A stretch of DNA of 64,000 nt, taken from contig VLTN01000002.1 in NCBI GenBank assembly GCA_008330645.1, forward strand, positions 1-64,000. The letters are read 5' to 3'. Made by a program: the position numbers and the translations under genes. The notes below the pieces were generated by a model. That model was not told the DNA's origin. It was given only the letters and a program-made list of their open reading frames with translations, and searched no databases. The DNA is from Cafeteria roenbergensis. Taxonomy: Eukaryota > Sar > Bigyra > Bicosoecida > Cafeteriaceae. Numbering within the stretch: the stretch's first letter is position 1; each line of letters opens with the position of its first letter. Shown here one piece after another: positions 48,901-57,247 of this stretch.

Positions 48901-51900
48901 TGGGCGGCTGGGCAAAGTACTTCTCGCGCTGGGGCATGTTGAGGTCGTCGACGAAGAGCACGAAGTAGGTCCCGACGGGGGGGCCGAACTTGCCGCGCTG
49001 GCGCTTGTCCATCTTGCCGTCGATGAGGTCCTGCGTCTGGTTGGCGCTCGTCTGGGCCGAGAAGGTGAGGCTGATGGGCGTCCACTTCTCCGGCATCTCC
49101 GAGGAGAGCATCTGCTGGATGTTCACCGTCTTGCCCGTGCCCGTGGGGCCGCTCATGAGGACGTAGCTGTGGTTGAGGATGAGGCGGCGGGCGAGGAACT
49201 TGTAGCGAACGCTGTCCTTGGTCGGGATGATGAGCTCGGCGAACTCGGCCTTGGCAGGGTACTCGTACGGCTCCACCGTCTCCATCCAGGGCGTCCAGGA
49301 GCGGGCGGCGCCCTCGTCCGCGCCGAGGGGCGCGCTCCAGCAGTAGTCGTACACGTACCCGGCGTCGGGGAAGGGCTGGCTGAAGCCCAGCGAGCTCATC
49401 TCGGTGCGCAGGAAGGCGTCGACGCGCTTGCGCCCCTCCTCGTTCACCGAGGCGCAGACGGACCACACCATGGAGAACATGAAGAGGGCGGGCAGGTCCG
49501 ATGCGAGCGCGGCGACGCGCTCCGCGGTGGGCGGGTCGCGGTCCTCGCGCTCCACGAACGGCTCGAAGAAGGTGTCGAGGATGTTGAACATGCTGCGCAC
49601 GAGCTGGTTGTCCACGGTGGGCACCGGCTCCGCGAGGTAGCGGCGGAGGAAGTAGAGCGTGCCCGGCACGTACAGGTCGAAGTGGTGCTGCAGCGTGGCG
49701 CGCATCGCTGCGCCGATGCTGGGGGGCAGGCTCTCGAGCCAGGAGTGCAGCAGCACGTCCACGCCCAGCGAGCGGGGCTCGGTGTACACCATGCCGCAGC
49801 GGGACACGGTGGCCGGCGACGCCACGGCGAGGTCCTCCACCTCGAAGATGATCTCCATGGGGGCGGAGAGCTTGATGATCTCGCCGGACACGAGGCAGAG
49901 CTTCTTGTTGTCGTCCAGCACCGTGTTCATGTTCTCGATCCAGATGGCGTCCACGGGGCCGTCGAAGATGATCCACTTGAGGTCGGGCGTCGGGCTGTCG
50001 GCGCACATGCGCACCATTCCCGCGAGGATGCCGTCCTGCCACTCGTGCGTGTTGGCGTCGAACTCGCCGTAGAGCTGGCCCATGGTGATGGACTTGGGGT
50101 TCATGATGTACGACTTGACCCGCTCGATCTTGGGGAAGGACTTCTTGCCGTGCTCCGCCATGAGGGTGAGGGCGTCCTGCAGCACGCGGATGATGCACGA
50201 CTTGCCGCCCCCCGTGGGCCCCACGACCATGAGGCCGTGGCGCACGACCACGGTCTCGTAGAGCTGGATGCACTTGGTGAGGAAGATGGGCGCGGGCTGC
50301 AGGTTGAGCCGCTCGGCGCACACGGTGATGGCCTTGAGCAGGTCCCCGTAGTCGATCTCGGGGCGGTCGATGCCGGGGAAGAGGTCGGACATGATGCCGT
50401 TGAACAGGGGCAGGTCGTGCGCCAGGAACTTGGGCAGGTTGACGTCCAGCAGGGCGCGGTAGAGCAGCACGGCCTCGTCCGCGTCGGGCTCCTTCCGCTT
50501 GAGGTTGCCCGCCGCAGTGATGACCGTCTTGACGGCGCGCATGCCGTAGTCGTAGTGGTCCTGGGAGGAGAGCTGCTCGGAGCACAGCGTGAAGGTGGCG
50601 ACCATCTTGCGGGCGCAGTCGAGCGCCTTGCCGAAGCCGAAGCTGAAGAGCATGATCTCGCCGATGAGGGCGTAGTCGGGCACCATCATGGCGACGGGGC
50701 GGAAGAGGGCCTTGAGGTTGTCGGGCAGCTCCGTGCGGCCGGCGTAGCCGGGGTTCATGGTGATGAAGGGGGCGAACTGGGCGTTGAGGGTGATGCGGCT
50801 GTCCATGAAGTCCACCTCCGTCTGGCCGGCCTGCGCCGCGGCCTGCAGGGTCATGAGCTGCTGCGCCACCACGGAGAGCACCTCGACGTCGATGCGGTTG
50901 AACTCGTCGAAGCAGGCCCAGGCGCCGCAGGCGGCGAGGCCCTTGAAGAACTTGCCCATGGCCAGGTAGTCGAGGCCGTCGGAGCAGTTGAACACCACGC
51001 ACTGCTTCGCGAGGGCCTTGGCCAGGTCCTTGGTGGTCTCCGTCTTGCCGGTGCCGGCGGGGCCCGCCGGCGCGCCGCCCAGCTGCAGCTGCAGCGCCCC
51101 CATGAGCGTCATGTAGCACTTGTCCGTGAGCGGCGTGATGACGAGGCGGAAGCTGTTGCCGAGGTACTCGTAGGCGTAGGGCCGGTGGGAGCTGACCATC
51201 ATCACCCACATGTCGCCGCCGTCCTCGCCCCCAGGCGCAAAGGCGTAGGGCTCGTCGGGGGAGTGCTCCGCGCCGGGCATCTCGCCGGCGGGGTGCCAGT
51301 AGTAGCGCATCTGGGAGATCCACATGAAGTCGTTGAGCGTGGAGACCTTGGCGTCGACCATCTTGCGCACCACGTCGCGCGCGTGCACGTCCATCACGGT
51401 GAGCGCTCCGCAGGTGGTGCGCATGCTGCTGGGGAGCTCGCCGCGCACGAGCTTCACCATGTCCTGCAGCTGGGCGAGCTGGCGCTCCAGGCAGACCTTG
51501 ACGCCCTCGGCGCCGCTCACGCGGATTCCCTCCTCGATCTCGCGGGTCCAGTGCATCTGGGAGCCGTTGAGCACGCACATGGCGGCGTGGCGGCCGATCC
51601 ACTCCGTGCGCTTGATGGTGGGGTACTCGATGACGGACTTGAACATGGCGTGCTTGACGCTCTTGCACATCATGGCCTCGAGCTCCGTCATCCAGTGCTC
51701 CACGTTCTTTCCCTTGGGGTCCACGCGGCCCTTGCAGGCGACCTCCTCGCCCTGCTCCGACACCATCTTGACGATCTCGGTGTTGTCGTTGAAGCCGACG
51801 TGGTAGAGGCCCTCGAAGCACTTCTTGAGGTGGTCCTGCACGGCCCGCGGGTCCTTGGTCGAGGAGAGGATGTCCAGCAGCTCGGCGTCGGAGAGGAAGT

Positions 51901-54900
51901 AGAAGCGGGCGAAGGCCGCGCGCTTGGTCTCCAGGTACTGCGAGAGCCGCTTCTGCACCAGGTCCAGGAACGTGTTGGACTCCCGCCAGCGCTCCAGCAG
52001 CTTCTCCCGCGGCAGGAAGGCGATCGCCTTGAGGCGCTCGGGGTTGTCGGCGCTGCGCTCGGGGCTGAGCTCCTCCATGGTGGAGCGCCAGTTCTTGTCC
52101 ACGGTGGCGAAGCGCTTGTACTCCTTGGGCAGCTGCTTCTGGATGTCCGGCGAGTCAAAGATGGGCTGCAGGTAGAGCCAGGAGCGCTGCACCTTGATCC
52201 ACTCGTCGATGACCTCGCCGGCCATGTTGAGCGTGGCCGTCCACTCGTCAATCTCCTCGGTGAAGTGCTTCTTGAAGGAGCTGAACGCCATGGCGGACGT
52301 CATGTTCACGTGCTCGTCCAGGAGCGCAAGCACCTCCTCGATGGTGGCGCCGGTGAGGATGGAGGTCCCGGTCTCGCGGTACGGGTCGGCCACGAGCTGC
52401 ACGGACTTCCAGGCGGACTTCATCTTGGCGAGGGCCATTTCGATCTGGTACTCCTTGCCCGCGCGCTCGCCGATCTTGCCGATGGTGTCCTTGTGCTCCA
52501 CCAGCCCGAGGTCGAGCACCCGGGTGAGGGTGAAGTCCTCGCCGGGCTCGTCCGGCACGTCCACGCCCGCGGTGTCGCGGAGCTCGGCCCAGTGGCGGGG
52601 CCGCATGCCCTGGTTGCGAAGCCCCTGCACCACGGGCAGCACCGGCCGGAAGTCGTCCACGGCCTGCCGCTCGGCCGCGGCAATGTCCAGGCACTCCGCG
52701 GCGCCGAGGCGCTCGAAGGTCTTGATGCTCTTGGCCATGTTCTTGTAGCAGCGCGAGTGGACGCGCTCCACCTCCTCGCTGTCCAGCGAGGTGAAGGGGC
52801 AGGTCATCCACTCCGCCTGGGACTCGCGCCACTCCGCCAGCGTCTCCCAGAGCGTGCAGTACGGCTCGAAGGCCTTCTGGATCTCCGCCATGCGGCTGTA
52901 CTCCGTCTCCTCGCGGCCGAAGAGGCCCTCGCGCATGTTGAACACGCTGGCCTTCTCCTTGTACGAGGCGATCTGCGTCTTGAGGCGGCGCACGAGCGCC
53001 ACCGTGGCGGGCATCTTGTCCATGTCGTGCATCTGCTGGAGCGAGAGCACCTCGGAGTGGACGGTGTTGAGGTCCTCCTCGAAGGAGGACTGCTCGCGCT
53101 CCATCTCGGAGAGGAACTCGGCCTGGCAGCGCTCCATGGTGGCGTGGGTCTCGCGCAGCTTGTCCGCGATGCGCTTGGGCCCGGCCCAGGCGCTCCAGCG
53201 CGTGTCAAAGGCGGACTTTTCCAGGATGTGGTGGTGGCGCTCCAGCACGGCGTAGGACTCCTCGTTGGCGGTCATGCGGGTGCGCTGCTCCTTCACCTTG
53301 TTGGGCACCTCGTCCACCAGCGCCTTGAGGTCGGCCAGCTCCTCAATGTCGCTGGGCTCGGCGCCGAGGGCCTTCTCCGTGCGGCGGAACTCGGTGACGA
53401 CGCCGGCGGACACCTCCTGCGCGTGGGCGGCCACGATCTCCGAGAGGATGCGGCGCGCGATGGTGCGGTGCTTCTCCACGAGCAGAGCCCGGACGTCCTC
53501 CATCTTGACCTGCGCCACGCCGCAGTCCACGTGCGAGGGCACGGCGGCGAAGACGGCGTCGGCGTCGCGAAGGTGCTGCTCGACCAGCGCCCTGAGGTCA
53601 CGCAGCTGGAAGTCCTCTGAGTGCTTCTTGTGAAGGGACGCGATGAGGGCGTCCACGTCCAGGTTGAGGAGCGGGAGGTAGGTGTCGAGCGTGGCCAGCA
53701 GCCTCTCGAGGGGCTCGCGGCGGGAGGCGAGCGACTCGGAGATGCTCTCGCAGGCGTCCCTCACCCACTGCTCCGCCTTGGTGGGCACGGGGATCTTGGG
53801 CTCGTGCGCCCAGATGAGCCGGTCCATCACCTGCCGCTCCACCTGCACCACGCCCTCCAGCGCCGCCAGGCCGCGCTCCAGGAGCGTCGCCGGCGCCGCC
53901 AGCAGCGCGTCCAGGGACGTGCTGAAGCGGAACACGCGGCGGGTGGCGGGCGCCTGGGCCGCCGCGTCGGCCGCGGCCCCGTCCCGTGACTTGCTCTCCT
54001 CGTCCTCCCCGCCGTCCTCGCTGGCCTCCTCGCCCTCGCCGTCGCCCTCCCCGGCCGCAGAGGCGGCGGCCGCGGCCGCCGCGGCCGCCAGCGCCGCCTT
54101 CTCCTCCTCGGTGGCCTCCACCTCCTCCACGGCCACGTCGATCACGAACAGAGGCGGCAGCGCCTCGCGGGTGGGGTCGGTGCCGAGGCAGTCCGAGTAG
54201 TCCACCTGGACGTCGGCGGTGGACCGCACGGTGACGACGCCGGCTGCGGCGCGGCTGACGAACCTGACCCAGTCGCTGACCACTGTCTGCACGGCGGTGC
54301 GCAGAGAGTCCGCCATGACGAAGTTGATGCGGTTGAGGAGGAGGCGCAGCTTGGAGGAGCGATACATCTCCTGGTTGCCCTCGCGCAGGTTGTAGGCGCC
54401 ACGGCCGACGCCGCCGAGGCAGTGGCGGGCGTGCCCGCGGACGGCGGGGGCCCACACATCCCGCAGGACGGTGGCAAAGGCGGCGGTGGCGTTGCCGTGG
54501 GCGTGCTCGAACTCGGCGAGGCGCAGGCTGCGGGTCTGGGGGGCGGTGAGGAGGAATGCAGAGCCGGCCTCGGCGGGCCTGAGGACCCGCTCCACGCACT
54601 CGGACTGCGTGAGGGCGAGGAAGTCGATGACCTCCACGCGGGTGAGGTGCGAGTGGAAGGAGAAGTGGGCAAACGTCTCGGTGATGTCGTGGGCGGGCAC
54701 GGGGACCACGCCGCTGGCGGGGGCGGCGGGGCGCATGCCGCTGCCGCTGATGGCCGGGTGATCGGCCGGGATCTTGATGAGGGAGAGCAGGCCCCGCCCG
54801 CGGGCGTCGCGGATGTGGCTGTCCAGCAGCAGCTTGTTCATGGTGCGCTGGTTGTCGAGCGACGCCTCCCGGAGCAGGTCCGTGGCGTCCAGGCCGCTCT

Positions 54901-56092
54901 CCCGCACGGCGCGGGAGGCGTGCACGGAGGAGAGCACCCGCGAGACCTGCTCGGAGTTGAGGCCCGGGACACCCTCCGTGGGCATGCAGTCCACCACCAG
55001 CTGGTAGTGCATGAGAGCCTCCGCCTGCCGGCGCAGGCGGTGGGCCTCGCCCACGCGGGCCGCAAAGTCGGAGGGGTCCTCTGCGTGGAAGCAGATCTCG
55101 ACCCGGGGGAGGAGGGCGCGGGTGCCAGCGTGCGACTTGAGGACTGCTGCGGCGGTCGTGGAGGCGGCCACGCCGGGGCGGCCCACGATCTCGTCATCCT
55201 TGCTGTCCTCGCCGGCCCCGGCCCCGGCCCCGGCCCCTGCGGCAGGCGCGGCGCCGGCGCCTGAGCGGGACGCCGCGAAGCGGCCCGACCTGCCGGCGGG
55301 GGAGGCGGGCGCATCTGAGGCCTCCATTCCGGCCAGCTCGGGGAGGAGGGAGGCGTTCTTGCTGTCGGCCGATGCCGTGTCGCCCCAGACCACTGTGAAG
55401 AGGTGCTCGGCCGCGTCCCACGCCACAGCGCGGCAGGGCGTCCAGGTGCCGCTGCCGTCGTCGTGGCGGAACAAGCCCCGCCCGGGCACGCCCGGGCCCT
55501 CCACGGTGGTTCCGTCCTCGTCGGCAAGCGCCATCCAGTCTGCCGGCTCGTGAATCTCGAAGGACGTGTCGTCGAAGGCCTCGAGGGGGAGCAGGCTGGC
55601 CTCGCCCTCGCCAGCCCCGTCGGGCGCCGCGCGAGAGTAGTCCACGCCCTGGGCGACGAGCAGCTCGTCCAGGGACTGCGACTTGAACTGCCGGCGCCGG
55701 CGCTCCACCTGGATGCGCCGCGGCGTCTTGCCTGCGCGCCGCTCGCGGGGCGCGAAAACGCGCGGCTCGTCTGCGCGACTGGACCGCGCGTCTGGCACTG
55801 CCTCGCGGCCCCGCGTGTACCGGGACGCGGAGGAAGAAGGCTTGAACGTGCCCGCGGCGGGCCGCCGAGGCACCATGGTCGCGGCGTCGAGGTCCACAGC
55901 GGCGCCCCTGGCCGCTGCCTCGGCAGCTCCCCAGGACGACGGGACCACGGACGACGGCCCAGCGTTGGCCGGCTCGCTGGAGTCCACATCCGAGTAGATG
56001 CCGCGCTCCCTGGGCGCAACGGCTGCGCCGGCGCCCGCGCGCCTGCCCGTCCCAAAGGCGGAGGCCAGCTTGGAGGACTGGCGGCCGCTCAT
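42992..56092 (-). CDS. DNAH1: Axonemal inner-arm dynein heavy chain 1 (DNAH1 type)
   Basis: Microtubule motor of single-headed inner dynein arms, needed for ciliary bending. 4,366 aa in a single 13.1-kb exon; DNAH1 of animals is about 4,265. The N-terminal block RRIQVERRRRQF...SLDELLVAQGVD and the EICFHAEDPSDFAARV...VVDCMPTEG segment match DNAH1 specifically. Motor landmarks: AAA1 P-loop GPAGTGKTETTKD (about residue 1675), AAA2 GPTGGGKS (about 1960), AAA3 GPTGTGKT (about 2315), AAA4 GVGGSGRQS (about 2665), the coiled-coil stalk with microtubule-binding tip (about 2900-3220), and the C-terminal GTLSTTGHSTNFV. P-loop lysines are kept in AAA1-3; AAA4 has GSGR with Arg, as usual in axonemal dyneins. 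ATG 56092 follows an 11-T run on the coding strand; a 5'-UTR intron is possible. Confidence 0.96.
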   Translation of the reverse strand: MSGRQSSKLASAFGTGRRAGAGAAVAPRERGIYSDVDSSEPANAGPSSVVPSSWGAAEAAARGAAVDLDAATMVPRRPAAGTFKPSSSASRYTRGREAVPDARSSRADEPRVFAPRERRAGKTPRRIQVERRRRQFKSQSLDELLVAQGVDYSRAAPDGAGEGEASLLPLEAFDDTSFEIHEPADWMALADEDGTTVEGPGVPGRGLFRHDDGSGTWTPCRAVAWDAAEHLFTVVWGDTASADSKNASLLPELAGMEASDAPASPAGRSGRFAASRSGAGAAPAAGAGAGAGAGEDSKDDEIVGRPGVAASTTAAAVLKSHAGTRALLPRVEICFHAEDPSDFAARVGEAHRLRRQAEALMHYQLVVDCMPTEGVPGLNSEQVSRVLSSVHASRAVRESGLDATDLLREASLDNQRTMNKLLLDSHIRDARGRGLLSLIKIPADHPAISGSGMRPAAPASGVVPVPAHDITETFAHFSFHSHLTRVEVIDFLALTQSECVERVLRPAEAGSAFLLTAPQTRSLRLAEFEHAHGNATAAFATVLRDVWAPAVRGHARHCLGGVGRGAYNLREGNQEMYRSSKLRLLLNRINFVMADSLRTAVQTVVSDWVRFVSRAAAGVVTVRSTADVQVDYSDCLGTDPTREALPPLFVIDVAVEEVEATEEEKAALAAAAAAAAASAAGEGDGEGEEASEDGGEDEESKSRDGAAADAAAQAPATRRVFRFSTSLDALLAAPATLLERGLAALEGVVQVERQVMDRLIWAHEPKIPVPTKAEQWVRDACESISESLASRREPLERLLATLDTYLPLLNLDVDALIASLHKKHSEDFQLRDLRALVEQHLRDADAVFAAVPSHVDCGVAQVKMEDVRALLVEKHRTIARRILSEIVAAHAQEVSAGVVTEFRRTEKALGAEPSDIEELADLKALVDEVPNKVKEQRTRMTANEESYAVLERHHHILEKSAFDTRWSAWAGPKRIADKLRETHATMERCQAEFLSEMEREQSSFEEDLNTVHSEVLSLQQMHDMDKMPATVALVRRLKTQIASYKEKASVFNMREGLFGREETEYSRMAEIQKAFEPYCTLWETLAEWRESQAEWMTCPFTSLDSEEVERVHSRCYKNMAKSIKTFERLGAAECLDIAAAERQAVDDFRPVLPVVQGLRNQGMRPRHWAELRDTAGVDVPDEPGEDFTLTRVLDLGLVEHKDTIGKIGERAGKEYQIEMALAKMKSAWKSVQLVADPYRETGTSILTGATIEEVLALLDEHVNMTSAMAFSSFKKHFTEEIDEWTATLNMAGEVIDEWIKVQRSWLYLQPIFDSPDIQKQLPKEYKRFATVDKNWRSTMEELSPERSADNPERLKAIAFLPREKLLERWRESNTFLDLVQKRLSQYLETKRAAFARFYFLSDAELLDILSSTKDPRAVQDHLKKCFEGLYHVGFNDNTEIVKMVSEQGEEVACKGRVDPKGKNVEHWMTELEAMMCKSVKHAMFKSVIEYPTIKRTEWIGRHAAMCVLNGSQMHWTREIEEGIRVSGAEGVKVCLERQLAQLQDMVKLVRGELPSSMRTTCGALTVMDVHARDVVRKMVDAKVSTLNDFMWISQMRYYWHPAGEMPGAEHSPDEPYAFAPGGEDGGDMWVMMVSSHRPYAYEYLGNSFRLVITPLTDKCYMTLMGALQLQLGGAPAGPAGTGKTETTKDLAKALAKQCVVFNCSDGLDYLAMGKFFKGLAACGAWACFDEFNRIDVEVLSVVAQQLMTLQAAAQAGQTEVDFMDSRITLNAQFAPFITMNPGYAGRTELPDNLKALFRPVAMMVPDYALIGEIMLFSFGFGKALDCARKMVATFTLCSEQLSSQDHYDYGMRAVKTVITAAGNLKRKEPDADEAVLLYRALLDVNLPKFLAHDLPLFNGIMSDLFPGIDRPEIDYGDLLKAITVCAERLNLQPAPIFLTKCIQLYETVVVRHGLMVVGPTGGGKSCIIRVLQDALTLMAEHGKKSFPKIERVKSYIMNPKSITMGQLYGEFDANTHEWQDGILAGMVRMCADSPTPDLKWIIFDGPVDAIWIENMNTVLDDNKKLCLVSGEIIKLSAPMEIIFEVEDLAVASPATVSRCGMVYTEPRSLGVDVLLHSWLESLPPSIGAAMRATLQHHFDLYVPGTLYFLRRYLAEPVPTVDNQLVRSMFNILDTFFEPFVEREDRDPPTAERVAALASDLPALFMFSMVWSVCASVNEEGRKRVDAFLRTEMSSLGFSQPFPDAGYVYDYCWSAPLGADEGAARSWTPWMETVEPYEYPAKAEFAELIIPTKDSVRYKFLARRLILNHSYVLMSGPTGTGKTVNIQQMLSSEMPEKWTPISLTFSAQTSANQTQDLIDGKMDKRQRGKFGPPVGTYFVLFVDDLNMPQREKYFAQPPIELLRQWCDYSGWYDRKERTFRQIVDTVLIAAMGPPGGGRNPTTPRMIRHFNVINYTPMDDESMKLIFGTIMANFLDSKGFPEPVRALVDAAVASSVTLYNTVLSELLPTPTKPHYTFNLRDLGKVFQGMLMMSEKRVLDGPAFARMWAHECRRVFKDRLVNAEDGDWFDSNLRRGMETEFKLGWEDTMPADRLIAGDYMVPGADPRVYEEVVNMSALQPTIEEYLAEHNADSKSPMKLVLFLDAIEHVSRIARVLRQPLGHALLLGVGGSGRQSLTRLAAFIADYKVQTVEITKGYGKAEWRERLKEVIKRAGIQEEPTVFLFNDTQIVFEGMVEDINGILNAGDVPNLYEPEDFEEIYSATRRECIAKRRPATPLNMFAQYLQRVQRNIHVVFCMSPMGDAFRDRLRMFPALVNCCTIDWFSEWPDEALQSVAMSMLSEQDLALGDCVDGVVEMFKQVHQGVDKASGDYFDTLRRYNYVTPTSYLELLNTFASVITAKRDEVGTLKSRLQKGLDAMADATAEVTSLQAKLKVMLPNLEKSQVAADELIVQIDKDKEDAAATKSEVEAEEASASKMAAECEAIKSDAQADLDKALPALDDAVRVLSKLKKADIDELKSIRTPGRGVVITMQAACLLFGVPPKLVKEDTGTGARKTVKDYFEPAKLQLLSKANGFIEDMRNYDKDGIGDDMIKQLEPFVNDTENFSPEAVERSNKAASGVCKWVHAMYLYATIAKEVEPKRQKLAAAQRDYDGAQERLKAALDRLHAVEAKLADLTARFDAAEAKKQALQKEVETAQGRLERAHKLIDGLAGEKDRWTKTVARLAVDYENLVGDALVSASSIAYLGAFTSDFRSSLVAGWGEQLKTLGVPHSPGCTVRSTLLDPVQLQQWVIAGLPADTHSIENAIIMDKARRWPLLIDPQGQANRYIKTMGRDKSLARNDMDVLRMTDKKFLQNLESGVRFGKWVLVENVGESLDAALEPILLQSTFKLNGADMITLGDAVIPYNSDFRFFLTSKLPNPHYPPEVAVKVSLLNFTITPKGLEDQMLGVFIVNELPELEERKKTLTTENARMQKELHDIEATILHKLSNVEGNILDDIKLIDTLQQSKVTSDEIKTQVAAAAETEKEIDSTREEYRPVAFRASVLYFALADLTNIDPMYQYSLPWFRNLFVRGVQNSEPAEDDVPKRIANLNDYFTKLIYRNVCRSLFESHKMLFSFLLTQRVMDGYGKIDPDEWRFLISGIGPSKVDAPKPAGADWMTDRCWEEITSIATLPALSGIDKSVATDLEGWRAVFDSSDAHRCPLPGEWDARLNGLQKMCLLRALRPDKITLAVLDFIEAEMGKEYTDPPPFDLPACFEDSEVDTPLIFVLSTGSDPTKAFYQFAETVGMRSKLEGISLGQGQGAIASRLIEKAQVNGEWVLLQNCHLASSWMGELETICEAIDRDKVSPDFRLWLTSMPSKLFPVSVLQNGVKMTREPPKGLKANLRNFFHGLSDDDLQLTSKPDVFRKLLFGLAFFHANVQERRKFGPLGWNVPYEFNSSDLDISRRQLEMFLDEYAHVPYKVLNFLVAYINYGGRVTDDKDLRTIDVILRDYFTPDVLKDGYGLSASGHYHTIDADEDNPQPSYMTYIDTLPFNADPEVFGMHANANITCDQNDTYDMFDTLLGMQPRSASGAGKSREDIIDETAASIQARLPREFDIEAISMTYPVRYEESMNTVLVQECIRYNGLLAVMHRTLPDIQKALKGLVVMSAELDGMGSAMVAQKVPDMWEAKAYPSLKPLNSWVAELLERLQFIQGWVEDGIPPCFWISGFYFPQAFLTGTRQNYARKHKLPIDTLEFNFNVLEGRHEDLTERPEDGCYIRGLFLEGARWNPEKRCLDDSIPKQLFTEVPPMHFLPIPDRVTPVKDIYRCPVYKVLSRRGTLSTTGHSTNFVLWVELPSDRGHTINNLGLADSDTWIKAGVAAFCSLRF

Positions 56093-56662
56093 GCTGGCAA
56101 AAAAAAAAAGCTGCGGCGTCGGCCAGCGGGCGGCAAGGGCGGAGCGGCGGGAGTGAGAGGCGCACCGGGGGCGGGGCAGCCTGGCACGAGAGCACTGCCG
56201 CGGTGGGCGCGGCGTTCGACGGGGCGGGGGGGGCGGCGGCCGGGCGTCCTGCCGCGGGCCAGCGGCCGCGGCGCGCCTGGCGATTGCAACCACACGGCCG
56301 TTGCGCAGCAGGCGCGGCGCGCCCGCCTCGCGGCCTCACCTCTGCGCCGCGCTCCGAGCCTCCGACAACGCGAGCCTGCGTCGCTCGGGTCCGGCTCGGC
56401 AGACTGTCGGCCCCAGACGCTGGCGCGTGCAGCGACCGCGGGAGCCGACTGTGCCCTGCTGGCGCAGCGGAACCACTGCTCGTTGCGACCGCGCGCCCGA
56501 GTTCAAGTCGTGAGTCGGGCGACCGCGGAGCTCTGCCGGGTTCCAACTAGGGATCAACTGCGGCCTCGCCGCGAACGCTGTTCACTCCGGCACCCCCCCG
56601 CGAGGGAGCCCCGGCGAGCAGCCATTGCGTCCAAGCCAGCCAAACGAGCCAAGCTCACAGGC
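56093..56662. promoter_or_regulatory. Divergent region between DNAH1 and a small gene
   Basis: 570 bp between divergent starts. It includes an 11-A run at 56099-56109 next to the dynein ATG and GC-rich sequence elsewhere. Binding sites for ciliary (RFX) regulators were not recognised. Nothing else is seen. Confidence 0.4.
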
Positions 56663-57048
56663 ATGGCTGATTCCGCCCGCGTCACCAGCGACGCCGAGCT
56701 GGCCGCCAAGCTGCAGGACGAGGAGGACCGCGCCGCGGACGCTGGTGAGATCGCAGGTCATCGGCGCGAGCGGCCGCGCAGCTCTCGCCGCCCACGGGCG
56801 GTGGTGGCTGCGGCGGTGTATGGCACCAGGATCGCGGGGGCGGGGCGTGCACACCCGTGGCCAGCGTGTGGCCGATCGCGCTCTCGGCCCGACCTGCGCC
56901 CCCGCGCCTCTCTGCCACGAAATTTACCGCAGTGTCGCGGCATCCAATGGCGCCCGGTGGCAGGGGCGCATCCAGGCACCCTCTCGTGCACATGGACCTG
57001 CTGATCAGGGTTGACCCGAAGGATTTTGATGACACGGACTTGAGCTGA
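56663..57048 (+). CDS. Small 65-aa protein of unknown function
   Basis: Two exons, 56663-56744 and 56933-57048, joined by a 188-bp GTGAGA...CGCAG intron. The N-terminal half contains TSDAELAAKLQDEEDRAADA, an acidic helix resembling ubiquitin-interacting motifs. The second half is basic (SRHPMAPGGRGASRHP) and then ends LIRVDPKDFDDTDLS. No signal peptide or membrane segment. The fit to the local splice code and the in-phase Val at the junction support the model, but no family is recognised. Exon 2 could also be entered from another upstream exon. Confidence 0.55.
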
Positions 57049-57247
57049 GCCCGAACCGCGGAAGAGGGGGTCATTGTGCGTGCCGCGGGCGAGCGAGCGG
57101 CCATGAATTTGGTTCCCCAATCGTCGCCCGAGCACACACACACGCACACTTTGTCTTTTCTTCTTGTTTTCCCGGTTTGGGAGAAAACGGAGCCTCGGCA
57201 CTGCACGCATCCCGCGCGCGCGCAACACGAGCGGGGGCGGGCGCTGC
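57049..57247. other. Convergent intergenic spacer
   Basis: 199 bp between the small gene and importin-11; a CA tract lies near 57131-57149 and a T-rich stretch follows. Confidence 0.4.

Noticed and set aside
42701-53620. A 3,639-codon open frame on the plus strand opposite the dynein gene
   Set aside because: Its product is a monotonous V/L/G/H/E/D-rich string expected from antisense of GC3-rich codons, and the minus strand encodes complete dynein motifs throughout.
56453-56516. tRNA gene suggested by TGGCGCAGCGG and GTTCAAGTC box-like sequences
   Set aside because: The T stem does not pair and there is no matching acceptor stem.
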